From Bacillota bacterium (GTDB lineage: Bacteria > Bacillota > Clostridia > Lachnospirales > Lachnospiraceae): DNA of 64,000 nucleotides. A program made the translations under genes and the position numbers. The first letter of the stretch is position 1, and each line of letters starts with the position of its first letter. The stretch is from the NCBI GenBank assembly GCA_023402845.1, contig JAEYFP010000041.1, positions 1-64,000 on the forward strand, in the 5' to 3' direction. This document shows positions 42,880 through 52,116 of this stretch, one piece after another. Below the pieces are notes generated by a model. The model saw nothing but the letters and a program-made list of their open reading frames with translations. It searched no databases and was not told the DNA's origin.

Positions 42880-45800
42880 ATGTTTGATGCAAAAAAAGAT
42901 AACAGGATGCCGGGATTATACCGGCAGGAATTTGAACATGACAACTGCGGAATCGGTGCGGTTGTGGATATTAAGGGTAAAAAGAGCAGGGCGACGGTAG
43001 AAAATGCGCTTAAAATAGTCGAGAATCTGGAACACAGAGCCGGAAGGGATGCAGAGGGGAAGACAGGAGACGGTGTCGGTATTCTTTTGCAGATTTCCCA
43101 TGAATTTTTTAAAAAAGCGGCAAAGCCCCTTGGCATTTTGCTTTCGGATGAGAGAGAATACGGAATCGGTATGTTTTTCTTTCCGCAGGATGAGCTGAAG
43201 AGGAATCAGTCTAAAAAAATGTTTGAAATTATCGTAGAAAAAGAAGGCATGGAATTTCTTGGTTGGAGAGAGGTGCCGATCAATGCGGGTGTCCTCGGAC
43301 ATAAAGCGGTAGAATGTATGCCGTTTATTATGCAGGGTTTTGTAAAAAAACCCGAAAACATAACGGCAGGCATTGATTTTGACAGAAAGCTTTATATCGT
43401 CAGGCGTGTATTTGAACAGAGTACGGAAAACACCTATGTTGTATCCTGTTCTTCGCGAACAATTGTGTATAAGGGAATGTTTCTGGTAGGTCAGCTCCGC
43501 ACCTTTTATGAGGATCTGCAAAGCCCGGATTACCGGTCGGCAATCGCGATCGTGCATTCCCGGTTTTCTACAAACACAAATCCAAGCTGGGAGCGTGCGC
43601 ATCCGAATCGTTTTATCGTTCATAACGGTGAAATCAATACGATCCGCGGCAATGCGGACAGAATGCTTGCACGCGAGGAAACAATGGAGTCAGGTTATTT
43701 AAAGGGAGAGCTGCACAAGGTGCTTCCGGTCATTAACGCAACCGGTTCTGATTCGGCAATGCTTGACAATACACTGGAATTTCTCGTCATGAGCGGGATG
43801 CCCCTGCCTTTGGCCGTTATGATTACGATTCCGGAGCCATGGGTAAACAACCGTACGATGTCACAGAAGAAGAGGGACTTTTATAATTATTATGCGACAA
43901 TGATGGAACCGTGGGACGGCCCTGCTTCGATTTTATTCTGTGACGGTGATATGATGGGAGCGGTGCTTGACCGTAACGGTCTGCGGCCCTCGAGGTATTA
44001 TATTACGGATGACGATCAGTTGATTTTGTCCTCCGAGGTAGGTGTTCTGGAATTCGACCCTTATAAAATTGTAAAGAAGGACCGGCTTCGTCCAGGCAAA
44101 ATGCTGCTTGTCGATACGGTCAAGGGGGAGGTAATCGATGATGACCGGCTGAAGGAATACTATGCATCCAGACAGCCATATGGGGAATGGCTTGATACGA
44201 ATCTGGTCAAATTAAGGGATCTGCATATTCCGAATGAAAAGGTGCCGGAAATCAGCTATGAGGAACGTCAGCGGCTTCAGAAGGCATTTGGCTACACCTA
44301 TGAGGATTACAGAAACAGTATTTTGCAGATGGCGAGGAACGGGGCGGAGGCGATTGCGGCAATGGGCGTGGATACGCCGCTTGCCGTACTGTCAAAGAAT
44401 CACCAGCCATTATTTCATTATTTTAAACAGCTGTTTGCGCAGGTGACGAATCCGCCAATTGATGCAATTCGTGAGGAGATTGTTACCTCCACAACGGTAT
44501 TTATTGGGGAGGACGGCAATCTTTTAGAGGAAAAAGCAAAAAACTGTAATGTACTTCGTATCAATAATCCCATTCTGACGAACACAGATTTGCTGAAAAT
44601 TAAAACAATGAAAGCAGAGGGCTTCCATGTGGAGGTCGTTCCGATTACCTATTATAAAAACACGAGTCTGGAGAAGGCGATTGCCCGGCTGTTCATCGAG
44701 GTGGACAGAGCCTATAAGGAAGGTGCCAACATCCTGATTCTTTCGGATAGAGGAGTCGATGAAAATCATGTGGCAATTCCTTCCTTATTGGCGGTGTCGG
44801 CGCTGCAGCAGCATCTTGTCGAGACGAAAAAAAGAACAAGTCTGGCAATGATTCTGGAATCGGGAGAGCCGCGGGAAGTGCATCACTTTGCGACACTGCT
44901 CGGCTATGGAGCATGTGCAGTCAATCCCTATCTTGCTCTTGAAACAGTGAAGGAGCTGATCGAAAATGATATGCTCGACAAGGATTATTATGCCGCGGTG
45001 GATGATTACAATTTCGCAGTATTGCATGGTATTGTGAAGATCGCTTCCAAAATGGGGATATCCACGATTCAATCGTACGAGGGCTCCAAGATTTTTGAAG
45101 CGATCGGTATTGATCGGGATGTTATACAGAAATATTTTACCAATACGGTATGCCGTGTCGGTGGCCTGACCTTGCAGGATATCGAAAGACAGGTGGATGA
45201 GCTGCATTCGATGGCGTTTGATCCGCTCGGACTGGAAAATGACTTGACGCTGGACAGTCCCGGTGCACATAAAATGCGTTCCGGTGCGGAGGAGCATCTT
45301 TACAATCCGGCAACGATCCACCTTTTGCAGGAAGCTGCAAAACGCGGAGATTATGAACTGTTCAAGCAGTACACGGCACTTGTGGATGATGAAAACAATA
45401 TCAAAAATCTGCGCGGACTGATGGACTTTCAATATGCAAAGAAACCGGTTCCGCTTGAGGAAGTGGAGAGTGTGGATTCGATTGTGACCCGTTTTAAGAG
45501 CGGCGCGATGTCTTATGGTTCCATTTCGCAGGAAGCACATGAAACGCTGGCGATCGCGATGAACCGGATCCATGGAAAATCTAATTCCGGCGAGGGCGGG
45601 GAGAGTCTGGAGCGGATGATGACCGCAAGAGAAGGGTTAAATAAATGCTCCGCCATCAAGCAGGTGGCTTCCGGCAGATTCGGTGTGACGAGCGGATATC
45701 TGGTCAGCGCGCAGGAGATTCAAATTAAGATGGCGCAGGGCGCAAAGCCGGGCGAGGGCGGACATTTACCCGGAAATAAAATTTATCCATGGGTTGCAAA

Positions 45801-47430
45801 GACAAGACATTCGACACCGGGTGTCGGGCTGATTTCCCCGCCGCCCCATCATGATATTTATTCGATCGAGGATTTGGCCCAGTTAATTTATGATTTAAAG
45901 AATGCGAACAAGAATGCGCGAATCTCCGTGAAGCTTGTATCGGAGGCGGGAGTCGGAACTATTGCCGCGGGTGTGGCAAAGGCCGGTGCCCAGGTGGTGC
46001 TGATATCGGGTTACGACGGCGGAACGGGGGCTGCACCCAAGACCTCTATCCACAATGCGGGGCTTCCGTGGGAGCTGGGGCTTGCCGAAACACATCAGAC
46101 GCTGATTATGAACGGGCTGCGAGGCAAGGTGCGAATCGAGACAGACGGTAAGCTGATGAGCGGCAGGGATGTGGCAATCGCGGCGATGCTCGGTGCGGAG
46201 GAATTTGGTTTTGCAACGGCGCCGCTTGTGACGATGGGCTGTGTCATGATGCGGGTATGCAATCTGGATACGTGTCCGGTCGGCGTTGCGACACAGAATC
46301 CGCAGCTCAGAAAACGCTTTGCGGGAAAGCCTGAATATGTTGTGAATTTCATGCATTTCATCGCGCAGGAGCTGCGAGAATATATGAGCAGGCTCGGTGT
46401 CAGGACACTGGATGAGCTGGTCGGCAGATCCGATCTGCTTCGTATCAGGGAAGGCTTGAGCAAACCGATGGCCACTATGGATATTTCCAATATTCTGGAT
46501 AATCCCTATGTGCGGGACAGGAAGCAGACTGTTTTTGATAAAAAGCAGATTTATGATTTTGAATTAGAAAAAACCCTCGATGAAAAGGTGCTGCTGAAAA
46601 AGCTGGGGAGTGCGCTTGCAGAAAAAAAGAGCCGAAGTATTGAGCTGGATGTAAAAAATACGAACAGGGCGTTCGGTACGATCTTTGGAGCTGAAATTAC
46701 AAGACAATGCGGTGACAGTCTTGCCGAGGATACCTATACGGTCAAATGCCACGGTGCCGGCGGGCAGAGCTTTGGAGCCTTTATTCCGCGTGGTTTGACG
46801 CTGGAGCTGATCGGTGACAGCAACGATTATTTCGGAAAGGGACTTTCAGGCGGGAAACTGATTGTCTATCCCCCAAAGGGTGTGCAGTTTCAGGCAGATG
46901 AAAATATTATTATCGGTAATGTAGCGCTTTATGGCGCGACAAGCGGCAAGGCGTTTATCAACGGTGTTGCCGGCGAACGCTTCTGTGTCAGAAATTCCGG
47001 TGCCGTTGCGGTTGTGGAGGGCGTTGGTGATCATGGCTGCGAATATATGACGGGCGGCCGTGCCGTAGTTCTCGGAAAAACCGGCAAGAACTTTGCGGCT
47101 GGTATGAGCGGAGGGATCGCTTATGTGCTTGATGAAGATTCCGATCTATACACAAAGCTGAATAAGGAACTGATTTCCTTCGGAGAGATTACTTCCAAAT
47201 ATGATGTACTGGAATTAAAGGATATGATCAAGGAGCATGTGGCAAATACGAATTCTGTGAAGGGAAAGGAAATTCTGGAGCATTTCGGAGAATATCTGCC
47301 GAAATTCAAGAAAATTATTCCGCATGACTATAACCGGATGCTGATGACGATTGTGCAGATGGAGGAAAAGGGCCTTTCAAGCGAGCAGGCGCAGATAGAG
47401 GCATTTTACCACAACCTGAAAGAGAGGTAA
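42880..47430 (+). CDS. gltB: Glutamate synthase large subunit
   Basis: The 1516-residue protein converts glutamine plus 2-oxoglutarate to two glutamates. A short propeptide precedes the nucleophile Cys23 (HDNCGIG). The FMN/2-oxoglutarate domain has SYGSISQEAHETL and GGEGGESLE-like glycine-rich loops (SGEGGESLERM). The 3Fe-4S cysteines are in MRVCNLDTCPVGVATQ with an upstream Cys. A C-terminal GXGXG domain (from about 1265) completes the normal architecture. gltD follows immediately, with no gap. Confidence 0.97.
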   Translation: MFDAKKDNRMPGLYRQEFEHDNCGIGAVVDIKGKKSRATVENALKIVENLEHRAGRDAEGKTGDGVGILLQISHEFFKKAAKPLGILLSDEREYGIGMFFFPQDELKRNQSKKMFEIIVEKEGMEFLGWREVPINAGVLGHKAVECMPFIMQGFVKKPENITAGIDFDRKLYIVRRVFEQSTENTYVVSCSSRTIVYKGMFLVGQLRTFYEDLQSPDYRSAIAIVHSRFSTNTNPSWERAHPNRFIVHNGEINTIRGNADRMLAREETMESGYLKGELHKVLPVINATGSDSAMLDNTLEFLVMSGMPLPLAVMITIPEPWVNNRTMSQKKRDFYNYYATMMEPWDGPASILFCDGDMMGAVLDRNGLRPSRYYITDDDQLILSSEVGVLEFDPYKIVKKDRLRPGKMLLVDTVKGEVIDDDRLKEYYASRQPYGEWLDTNLVKLRDLHIPNEKVPEISYEERQRLQKAFGYTYEDYRNSILQMARNGAEAIAAMGVDTPLAVLSKNHQPLFHYFKQLFAQVTNPPIDAIREEIVTSTTVFIGEDGNLLEEKAKNCNVLRINNPILTNTDLLKIKTMKAEGFHVEVVPITYYKNTSLEKAIARLFIEVDRAYKEGANILILSDRGVDENHVAIPSLLAVSALQQHLVETKKRTSLAMILESGEPREVHHFATLLGYGACAVNPYLALETVKELIENDMLDKDYYAAVDDYNFAVLHGIVKIASKMGISTIQSYEGSKIFEAIGIDRDVIQKYFTNTVCRVGGLTLQDIERQVDELHSMAFDPLGLENDLTLDSPGAHKMRSGAEEHLYNPATIHLLQEAAKRGDYELFKQYTALVDDENNIKNLRGLMDFQYAKKPVPLEEVESVDSIVTRFKSGAMSYGSISQEAHETLAIAMNRIHGKSNSGEGGESLERMMTAREGLNKCSAIKQVASGRFGVTSGYLVSAQEIQIKMAQGAKPGEGGHLPGNKIYPWVAKTRHSTPGVGLISPPPHHDIYSIEDLAQLIYDLKNANKNARISVKLVSEAGVGTIAAGVAKAGAQVVLISGYDGGTGAAPKTSIHNAGLPWELGLAETHQTLIMNGLRGKVRIETDGKLMSGRDVAIAAMLGAEEFGFATAPLVTMGCVMMRVCNLDTCPVGVATQNPQLRKRFAGKPEYVVNFMHFIAQELREYMSRLGVRTLDELVGRSDLLRIREGLSKPMATMDISNILDNPYVRDRKQTVFDKKQIYDFELEKTLDEKVLLKKLGSALAEKKSRSIELDVKNTNRAFGTIFGAEITRQCGDSLAEDTYTVKCHGAGGQSFGAFIPRGLTLELIGDSNDYFGKGLSGGKLIVYPPKGVQFQADENIIIGNVALYGATSGKAFINGVAGERFCVRNSGAVAVVEGVGDHGCEYMTGGRAVVLGKTGKNFAAGMSGGIAYVLDEDSDLYTKLNKELISFGEITSKYDVLELKDMIKEHVANTNSVKGKEILEHFGEYLPKFKKIIPHDYNRMLMTIVQMEEKGLSSEQAQIEAFYHNLKER

Positions 47431-48972
47431 ATGATGGGCAAACCAACAGGTTTTTTAGAATATGAAAGAGAAGTATCAAGGGCGGTAAAACCGGGCGACA
47501 GAATTAAAAATTTCAATGAATTTCACATTCCTCTCTCAAGGGAGAAGCAGCAGGAGCAGGGCGCCCGTTGTATGGAGTGCGGTGTACCGTTCTGTCAGTC
47601 CGGTATGATGCTGATGGGGATGACCTCCGGCTGTCCTCTCCATAACCTCATTCCCGAATGGAATGATCTGGTCTACACGGGTAATTGGAAGCAGGCCTAT
47701 AACCGGCTGCGGAAAACAAATAATTTCCCGGAGTTTACGGGCAGGGTCTGTCCTGCTTTGTGTGAAGAAGCATGTACCTGCGGAATTTATGACGATCCGG
47801 TCAGCACGAAGGAAAATGAATGTGCAATCATCGAAAATGCTTACCGGAACGGGTATGCAGATGCACGGCCGCCAAAAGTGCGGACAGGGAAAAAAGTGGC
47901 GGTTGTCGGTTCCGGTCCGAGCGGGCTTGCGGCCGCAGACCAGTTGAATAAACGCGGGCATCTTGTCACGGTATTCGAACGTTCTGACAGAGTCGGCGGA
48001 CTGATGATGTACGGCATTCCGAATATGAAGCTTGAAAAGCGGGTGATTGACCGCAAGGTTGAGATTATGAAAGCCGAGGGCGTTGTATTTGTAACAAATG
48101 CGGATGTGGGAGTGCACGAGGATAAAAAGATAAAAATTGACGGGGAAGGATATCCGGCACAAAAACTGCTGAAAGAATTTGACCGTGTTATACTCGCGTG
48201 CGGTTCTTCCAATCCCCGTGATATTCAGGCACCGGGGCGGGAAGCAGACGGTATCTATTTTGCGGTGGATTTCTTAAAGTCCACGACAAAGGCGCTGCTT
48301 GATCATGAAATGAACCTCCAGAAGGCACTGCAGGCGTGCATCTTAGCAAAAGAGAAGCATGTGATCATCATCGGCGGCGGGGATACCGGCAATGACTGCG
48401 TCGGGACATCTATTCGTCACGGTGCGAAATCGGTCACACAAATAGAGATGATGCCTAAGGCACCGGACAAACGGGCCGAGAATAATCCGTGGCCGCAGTG
48501 GCCGAAGGTCTGCAAGACCGATTACGGACAGGAAGAAGCAATTGACCAGTTCGGACAGGATCCCCGTATTTATGAAAGTACCGTAAAGGAATTTATTAAA
48601 AATGAAAAAGGTGCGGTGAGCGCAGTTAAAATCGTAAAGCTGAAGTGGGAAAAGGATGAAAAGACAGGCCGGATGCGGATGTCAGAGATAGAAGGGAGCG
48701 AAAAGACGCTGCCCGCAGATCTTGTCCTGATTGCCGCAGGCTTTCTCGGCAGTCAGCAATATGTGGCTGATGCGTTCGGCGTGGAGCTGAATGAGCGTAC
48801 AAATGTCAAAACGGAGCCCGATCGGTATGAAACAAACGTCAAAAACGTATTTGCTGCCGGTGATATGCACCGCGGCCAGTCTCTCGTTGTCTGGGCCATT
48901 CGCGAAGGCCGCGAAGCCGCCCGCGCCGTGGACAAAAGTCTGATGGGATATACAAACTTGGAAAAACAATGA
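47431..48972 (+). CDS. gltD: Glutamate synthase small subunit
   Basis: The 513-residue subunit passes electrons from NAD(P)H to GltB. N-terminal iron-sulphur cysteines are in RCMECGVPFCQSG, SGCPLHN and CPALCEEACTCG. FAD binding is at VAVVGSGPSGLAAADQL (near 152) and NAD(P)H binding at IIIGGGDTGND (near 312). The start ATG abuts the gltB stop codon (TAAATGATG); a second ATG follows in frame. A strong terminator ends the operon. Confidence 0.97.
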   Translation: MMGKPTGFLEYEREVSRAVKPGDRIKNFNEFHIPLSREKQQEQGARCMECGVPFCQSGMMLMGMTSGCPLHNLIPEWNDLVYTGNWKQAYNRLRKTNNFPEFTGRVCPALCEEACTCGIYDDPVSTKENECAIIENAYRNGYADARPPKVRTGKKVAVVGSGPSGLAAADQLNKRGHLVTVFERSDRVGGLMMYGIPNMKLEKRVIDRKVEIMKAEGVVFVTNADVGVHEDKKIKIDGEGYPAQKLLKEFDRVILACGSSNPRDIQAPGREADGIYFAVDFLKSTTKALLDHEMNLQKALQACILAKEKHVIIIGGGDTGNDCVGTSIRHGAKSVTQIEMMPKAPDKRAENNPWPQWPKVCKTDYGQEEAIDQFGQDPRIYESTVKEFIKNEKGAVSAVKIVKLKWEKDEKTGRMRMSEIEGSEKTLPADLVLIAAGFLGSQQYVADAFGVELNERTNVKTEPDRYETNVKNVFAAGDMHRGQSLVVWAIREGREAARAVDKSLMGYTNLEKQ

Positions 48973-48982
48973 GTAGTGCCGG

Positions 48983-49038
48983 AAAAAAGAATCATACACA
49001 GGGAATGCTTGCATTTCGCTGTGTATGATTCTTTTTTT
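48983..49038. terminator. Terminator of gltBD, bidirectional
   Basis: A 19-bp perfect stem from AAAAAAGAATCATACACAG to CTGTGTATGATTCTTTTTT. A-rich and T-rich ends let it work on both strands, though the convergent gene ends 72 bases away. Confidence 0.9.
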
Positions 49039-49109
49039 CGACGGGACGAATGTCCCGCACCGAGAAGAAGCGAAGCGGATTCGAGGTGGGCACTGCTCAC
49101 ATGCATTCC

Positions 49110-50192
49110 CTAATCATCTCCATAGTCATAAACATTTGCAATAAATCTGCATCTGATCAAGGCCTTCAATCCTTCTATCGGCGTTTTAAAGAGTTCAATA
49201 TGCTTTCCCTCGGCATAAGAACGTGCTTTGTAACTGATCGGGATTTCCGTTGGAAGATAGCCTTTTCTGATAAACCGGATTACGAGTTCCCAGTCTAAGC
49301 CGAAATTGCCGCCGAGGAAATTGATTCCGTAGAGGCAGTCTTTATGAAATATTTTATACATTGTGAAGGGATCCGATAACTTGCAGCCGCATGCCGTATT
49401 GATCACCCAGGTCAACAGTGTTTGACCGATGTTCAAATAATCAGCAATCCATCTTCCTTTCCCTGAAAATTTACGCATTTTCCAGTCATCTTTCTGATAT
49501 CTGCTCCCGAGTACAAAAAAAGTATCTTGCTTCAATAAGGGAGGTAATAATTTGTCATAATCATTAATATCATATTCGAGATCCCCATCCTGAATGGCAA
49601 TATACTGACCCTTTGCCTCCTTAATCCCGTGTAATACCGCATTGCCTTTTCCGGAGGGCTTTTCTTCAAAAATAATTCTGACATTCGGATAGGAAGCAAA
49701 TGATTGTACAATCGTTCTTGTCTGATCGGAAGAGTTGCTTTCCACAATGATGATTTCACAGTTGGGAAGTTGTTTATTTACCAATTTGGTCAATAAATCA
49801 CCGACGGTATTTTCTTCGTTAAATACCGGCACGATAATCGATAATAATTGCTGTTCTCGCCTTCCTTTTTTACAATGAAGAATATAGCTGCCCCTATATT
49901 CTTTCTCTTTCATTTGAACAATGCGGTCAAATCCCTTTTTTATCAGTTGGAGGCCTTCTCTTTGAAAATTAATTTTATTTCCTTTGCGAATCAAATAGAC
50001 ATCACCGTTTTCCGGGAGTTTTTTATAAATATAATCTAAAATAGAATCGTCCAGAGTCACCTTCTCAGAAATATAGCAGGCTTGGTATTCCTCAGTGCCG
50101 GAAGACAATTCTTCTTGATTCTGTTTCTCTTCATATAATAAGACGTTTTTTCCTTTCAGACAATTGTTCCAAAGAAAAGTATTCTGGTTCAT
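49110..50192 (-). CDS. Family 2 glycosyltransferase with N-terminal methyltransferase-remnant-like extension
   Basis: The 360-residue protein has a GT2 domain from about residue 115: LSIIVPVFNEENTV, IAIQDGDLEYDINDYDKL with the metal-binding acidic triplet, LGSRYQKDDW and GLDWELVIRFI. This is the dolichol-phosphate sugar synthase type, like the GT2 at 40786. The first 115 residues (DYIYKKLPENGDVYLIRKGNK, quoted in part, up to YRGSYILHCKK) look like the C-terminal half of a SAM methyltransferase but lack a SAM-binding motif. There are no membrane helices. It is convergent with gltD and divergent from a membrane protein. Confidence 0.85.
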   Translation of the reverse strand: MNQNTFLWNNCLKGKNVLLYEEKQNQEELSSGTEEYQACYISEKVTLDDSILDYIYKKLPENGDVYLIRKGNKINFQREGLQLIKKGFDRIVQMKEKEYRGSYILHCKKGRREQQLLSIIVPVFNEENTVGDLLTKLVNKQLPNCEIIIVESNSSDQTRTIVQSFASYPNVRIIFEEKPSGKGNAVLHGIKEAKGQYIAIQDGDLEYDINDYDKLLPPLLKQDTFFVLGSRYQKDDWKMRKFSGKGRWIADYLNIGQTLLTWVINTACGCKLSDPFTMYKIFHKDCLYGINFLGGNFGLDWELVIRFIRKGYLPTEIPISYKARSYAEGKHIELFKTPIEGLKALIRCRFIANVYDYGDD

Positions 50193-50240
50193 TTAACCGA
50201 TCCTCCGTATAAAAAAATTCTAAAATATTGTATCCCGTTT

Positions 50241-50269
50241 TTGACCCGGTAATTAATTTATGTTAAAAT
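50241..50269 (+). promoter_or_regulatory. Promoter of the multi-pass membrane protein at 50308
   Basis: TTGACC (50241-50246), a 17-base spacer and TAAAAT (50264-50269), 38 bases before the chosen start codon. Confidence 0.6.
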
Positions 50270-50307
50270 AGTAAAAATATGATATGATAACAATCAAGGA
50301 GCTTTTC

Positions 50308-51579
50308 ATGCAAAAATATCTTAAAATAAAGAGCCTTCATTTCATAGGGATCCTTGTATGTTCAATTATAATCGGCTATTTGCTGCTTGTACTCGTATAC
50401 ATGATACCGAGCGGCAGCGTATTGATGGGGTGTGCAAACTCCATCCCGATTTTTCAGCAGGAGGGTTCTTATCCCATCGTCATCAGCGGATATCCGAATA
50501 GTCAGCTGGACAATTATACAGATGGAGCCATGTTTAATAATGTCATTTATTCAGGACAAGAATCTCCGTTTGTGAAAGCGGTCGCTTGCTTTCAGTATCG
50601 GTTTGAAGATGAAAATCCCATGGAGTCTTTTTTGTCCTACTTGTGGATGGAAGAAGATTATTCGATTATCGCCTATTCCAGATATTGGCATGGGTTTTTA
50701 GTGATTCTAAAGCCGCTGTTGATTTTTATGAACTATGCGGACGTCCGTGTATTAAATGGACTGTTCCAGGCATTATTACTGGCGGGCATCGTTTGGCAGC
50801 TCGTAAAAAACAGGTTGGAACGTTATATTTTGCCGATGCTTCTTACAGTATTGTACCTTGTTCCAATGATTTTGGCAATGTCTTTACAATATTCTTCTGT
50901 TTATAATATTGCACTTTCAGCAACACTGTTTCTTCTTTTATTTCATGAAAAAATAGATGCAAAAGACTTGTATGCCGAATTTTTTTTGGTGACCGGCATC
51001 TTGACAAGTTATTTTGATTTGCTCACCTATCCGCTCATTACACTGGGATTTCCATTGATCTTCATAATTATAATGAAACAAAGAGAAAGAAAAACGAACA
51101 AAGCCTTGCTTCTTTTTATTGCGGGCTGCTCTTTTAGCTGGGGAGTCGGATATGTGGGAATGTGGATGGGAAAATGGATCATAGCGGTATTGGTTCTTGG
51201 AATTGGAACATTTTCAGAGGTTGCTGCCGCCTTACAAAGCAGATCTCTGAATGGTGCGGTCAAAGAAGGAATCTCTGTTAGGGAGGTGATTCTAAATAAT
51301 TTTAAACTGCTGGAAAGACCAATTTATAAAATGATTCCCGCCATGCTGCTGCTATATCATACAATTCAGATTATTGTAAGAAGGATTAGTCCAAAGGAGC
51401 TTGCAAAGAGGGGGCTTCCATTTTTATTTATTATCATCATGCCGTTTTTCTGGTATCTGCTAACTGCCGATCATGCAAACGTGCATTCATGGTTTACTTA
51501 TCGAACGCTCAGTATTGCAATATTAGGTTTTTTTAGTATGCTGACCCTTATGTCTGAGAGAAGACAGGAACAGGGTTAA
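50308..51579 (+). CDS. Multi-pass membrane protein, function unknown
   Basis: The 423-residue protein has an N-terminal membrane helix, then a soluble outer loop (about residues 40-120) and some nine further membrane segments. This shape resembles GT-C glycosyltransferases, but I see no convincing catalytic loop, so I do not assign an activity. The ATG at 50308 has AAGGAG 7 bases upstream; an ATG at 50284 does not. It is next to a GT2 gene in divergent orientation, consistent with envelope glycan work. Confidence 0.7.
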   Translation: MQKYLKIKSLHFIGILVCSIIIGYLLLVLVYMIPSGSVLMGCANSIPIFQQEGSYPIVISGYPNSQLDNYTDGAMFNNVIYSGQESPFVKAVACFQYRFEDENPMESFLSYLWMEEDYSIIAYSRYWHGFLVILKPLLIFMNYADVRVLNGLFQALLLAGIVWQLVKNRLERYILPMLLTVLYLVPMILAMSLQYSSVYNIALSATLFLLLFHEKIDAKDLYAEFFLVTGILTSYFDLLTYPLITLGFPLIFIIIMKQRERKTNKALLLFIAGCSFSWGVGYVGMWMGKWIIAVLVLGIGTFSEVAAALQSRSLNGAVKEGISVREVILNNFKLLERPIYKMIPAMLLLYHTIQIIVRRISPKELAKRGLPFLFIIIMPFFWYLLTADHANVHSWFTYRTLSIAILGFFSMLTLMSERRQEQG

Positions 51580-51621
51580 AAATTTTTACGGTTAGTTTAT
51601 ATTTATTTTATAATTAAAGTG

Positions 51622-51650
51622 TTGACAATTAAATACCCTAGTGGTATCTT
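51622..51650 (+). promoter_or_regulatory. Promoter of groESL
   Basis: TTGACA (51622-51627), a 17-base spacer and TATCTT (51645-51650), directly upstream of the CIRCE operator. Confidence 0.75.
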
Positions 51651-51661
51651 TTAATCATGCG

Positions 51662-51688
51662 TTAGCACTCGAATTGATAGAGTGCTAA
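51662..51688 (+). promoter_or_regulatory. CIRCE operator (HrcA binding site)
   Basis: A perfect TTAGCACTC, 9-base spacer, GAGTGCTAA. This is the exact consensus operator for the heat-shock repressor HrcA, which is not encoded in this window. It lies just downstream of the groESL promoter. Confidence 0.97.
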
Positions 51689-51732
51689 CAGATGGTAAAA
51701 CAGAAATTGATTCAATTAAAGGAGGCATTTGT

Positions 51733-52017
51733 ATGAAGTTAGTACCATTGGGCGACAGAGTCGTATTAAAGCAGCTGGTTGCAGAGGAGACAACAAAATC
51801 CGGTATTGTGCTGCCGGGACAGGGAAAAGAGAAGCCGCAGCAGGCGGAAGTAGTTGCAGTAGGCCCGGGCGGAGTGGTAGACGGAAAAGAGGTCAAGATG
51901 GAAGTAAAGGCCGGCGAACAGGTCATCTATTCCAAGTATGCGGGAACCGATGTAAAGCTTGATGATGAGGAATATATCATTGTAAAGCAGAGTGATATTC
52001 TTGCGGTAGTAAAATAA
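51733..52017 (+). CDS. groES: Co-chaperonin GroES
   Basis: The 94-residue protein starts MKLVPLGDRVVLKQL and contains the mobile-loop region EETTKSGIVLPG that binds GroEL. Length and sequence are typical of Hsp10. AAGGAGG precedes the ATG at 51733; in-frame upstream codons overlap the CIRCE operator and are not translated. groEL follows after 99 bases. Confidence 0.97.
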   Translation: MKLVPLGDRVVLKQLVAEETTKSGIVLPGQGKEKPQQAEVVAVGPGGVVDGKEVKMEVKAGEQVIYSKYAGTDVKLDDEEYIIVKQSDILAVVK

Positions 52018-52116
52018 GCTGTTATCATTGATGCAGGCAGCGTCCATAAATTAAAAAGGAATATAAAATGCGCAAAAGAGCGTAGGCGATCAAAAAATAG
52101 ATTAGGAGGAATCATT

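Noticed and set aside
44785..45573. 262-codon open frame antisense to gltB
   Set aside because: Shadow of the gltB coding sequence; residue composition is rich in Cys, His and Arg as expected for an antisense frame.
49041..49109. Second copy of the MITE-like element after gltD (GAAGCGAAGCG shared)
   Set aside because: Only about 11 bases match and no TACTGTTCAC ends or flanking duplication are present.
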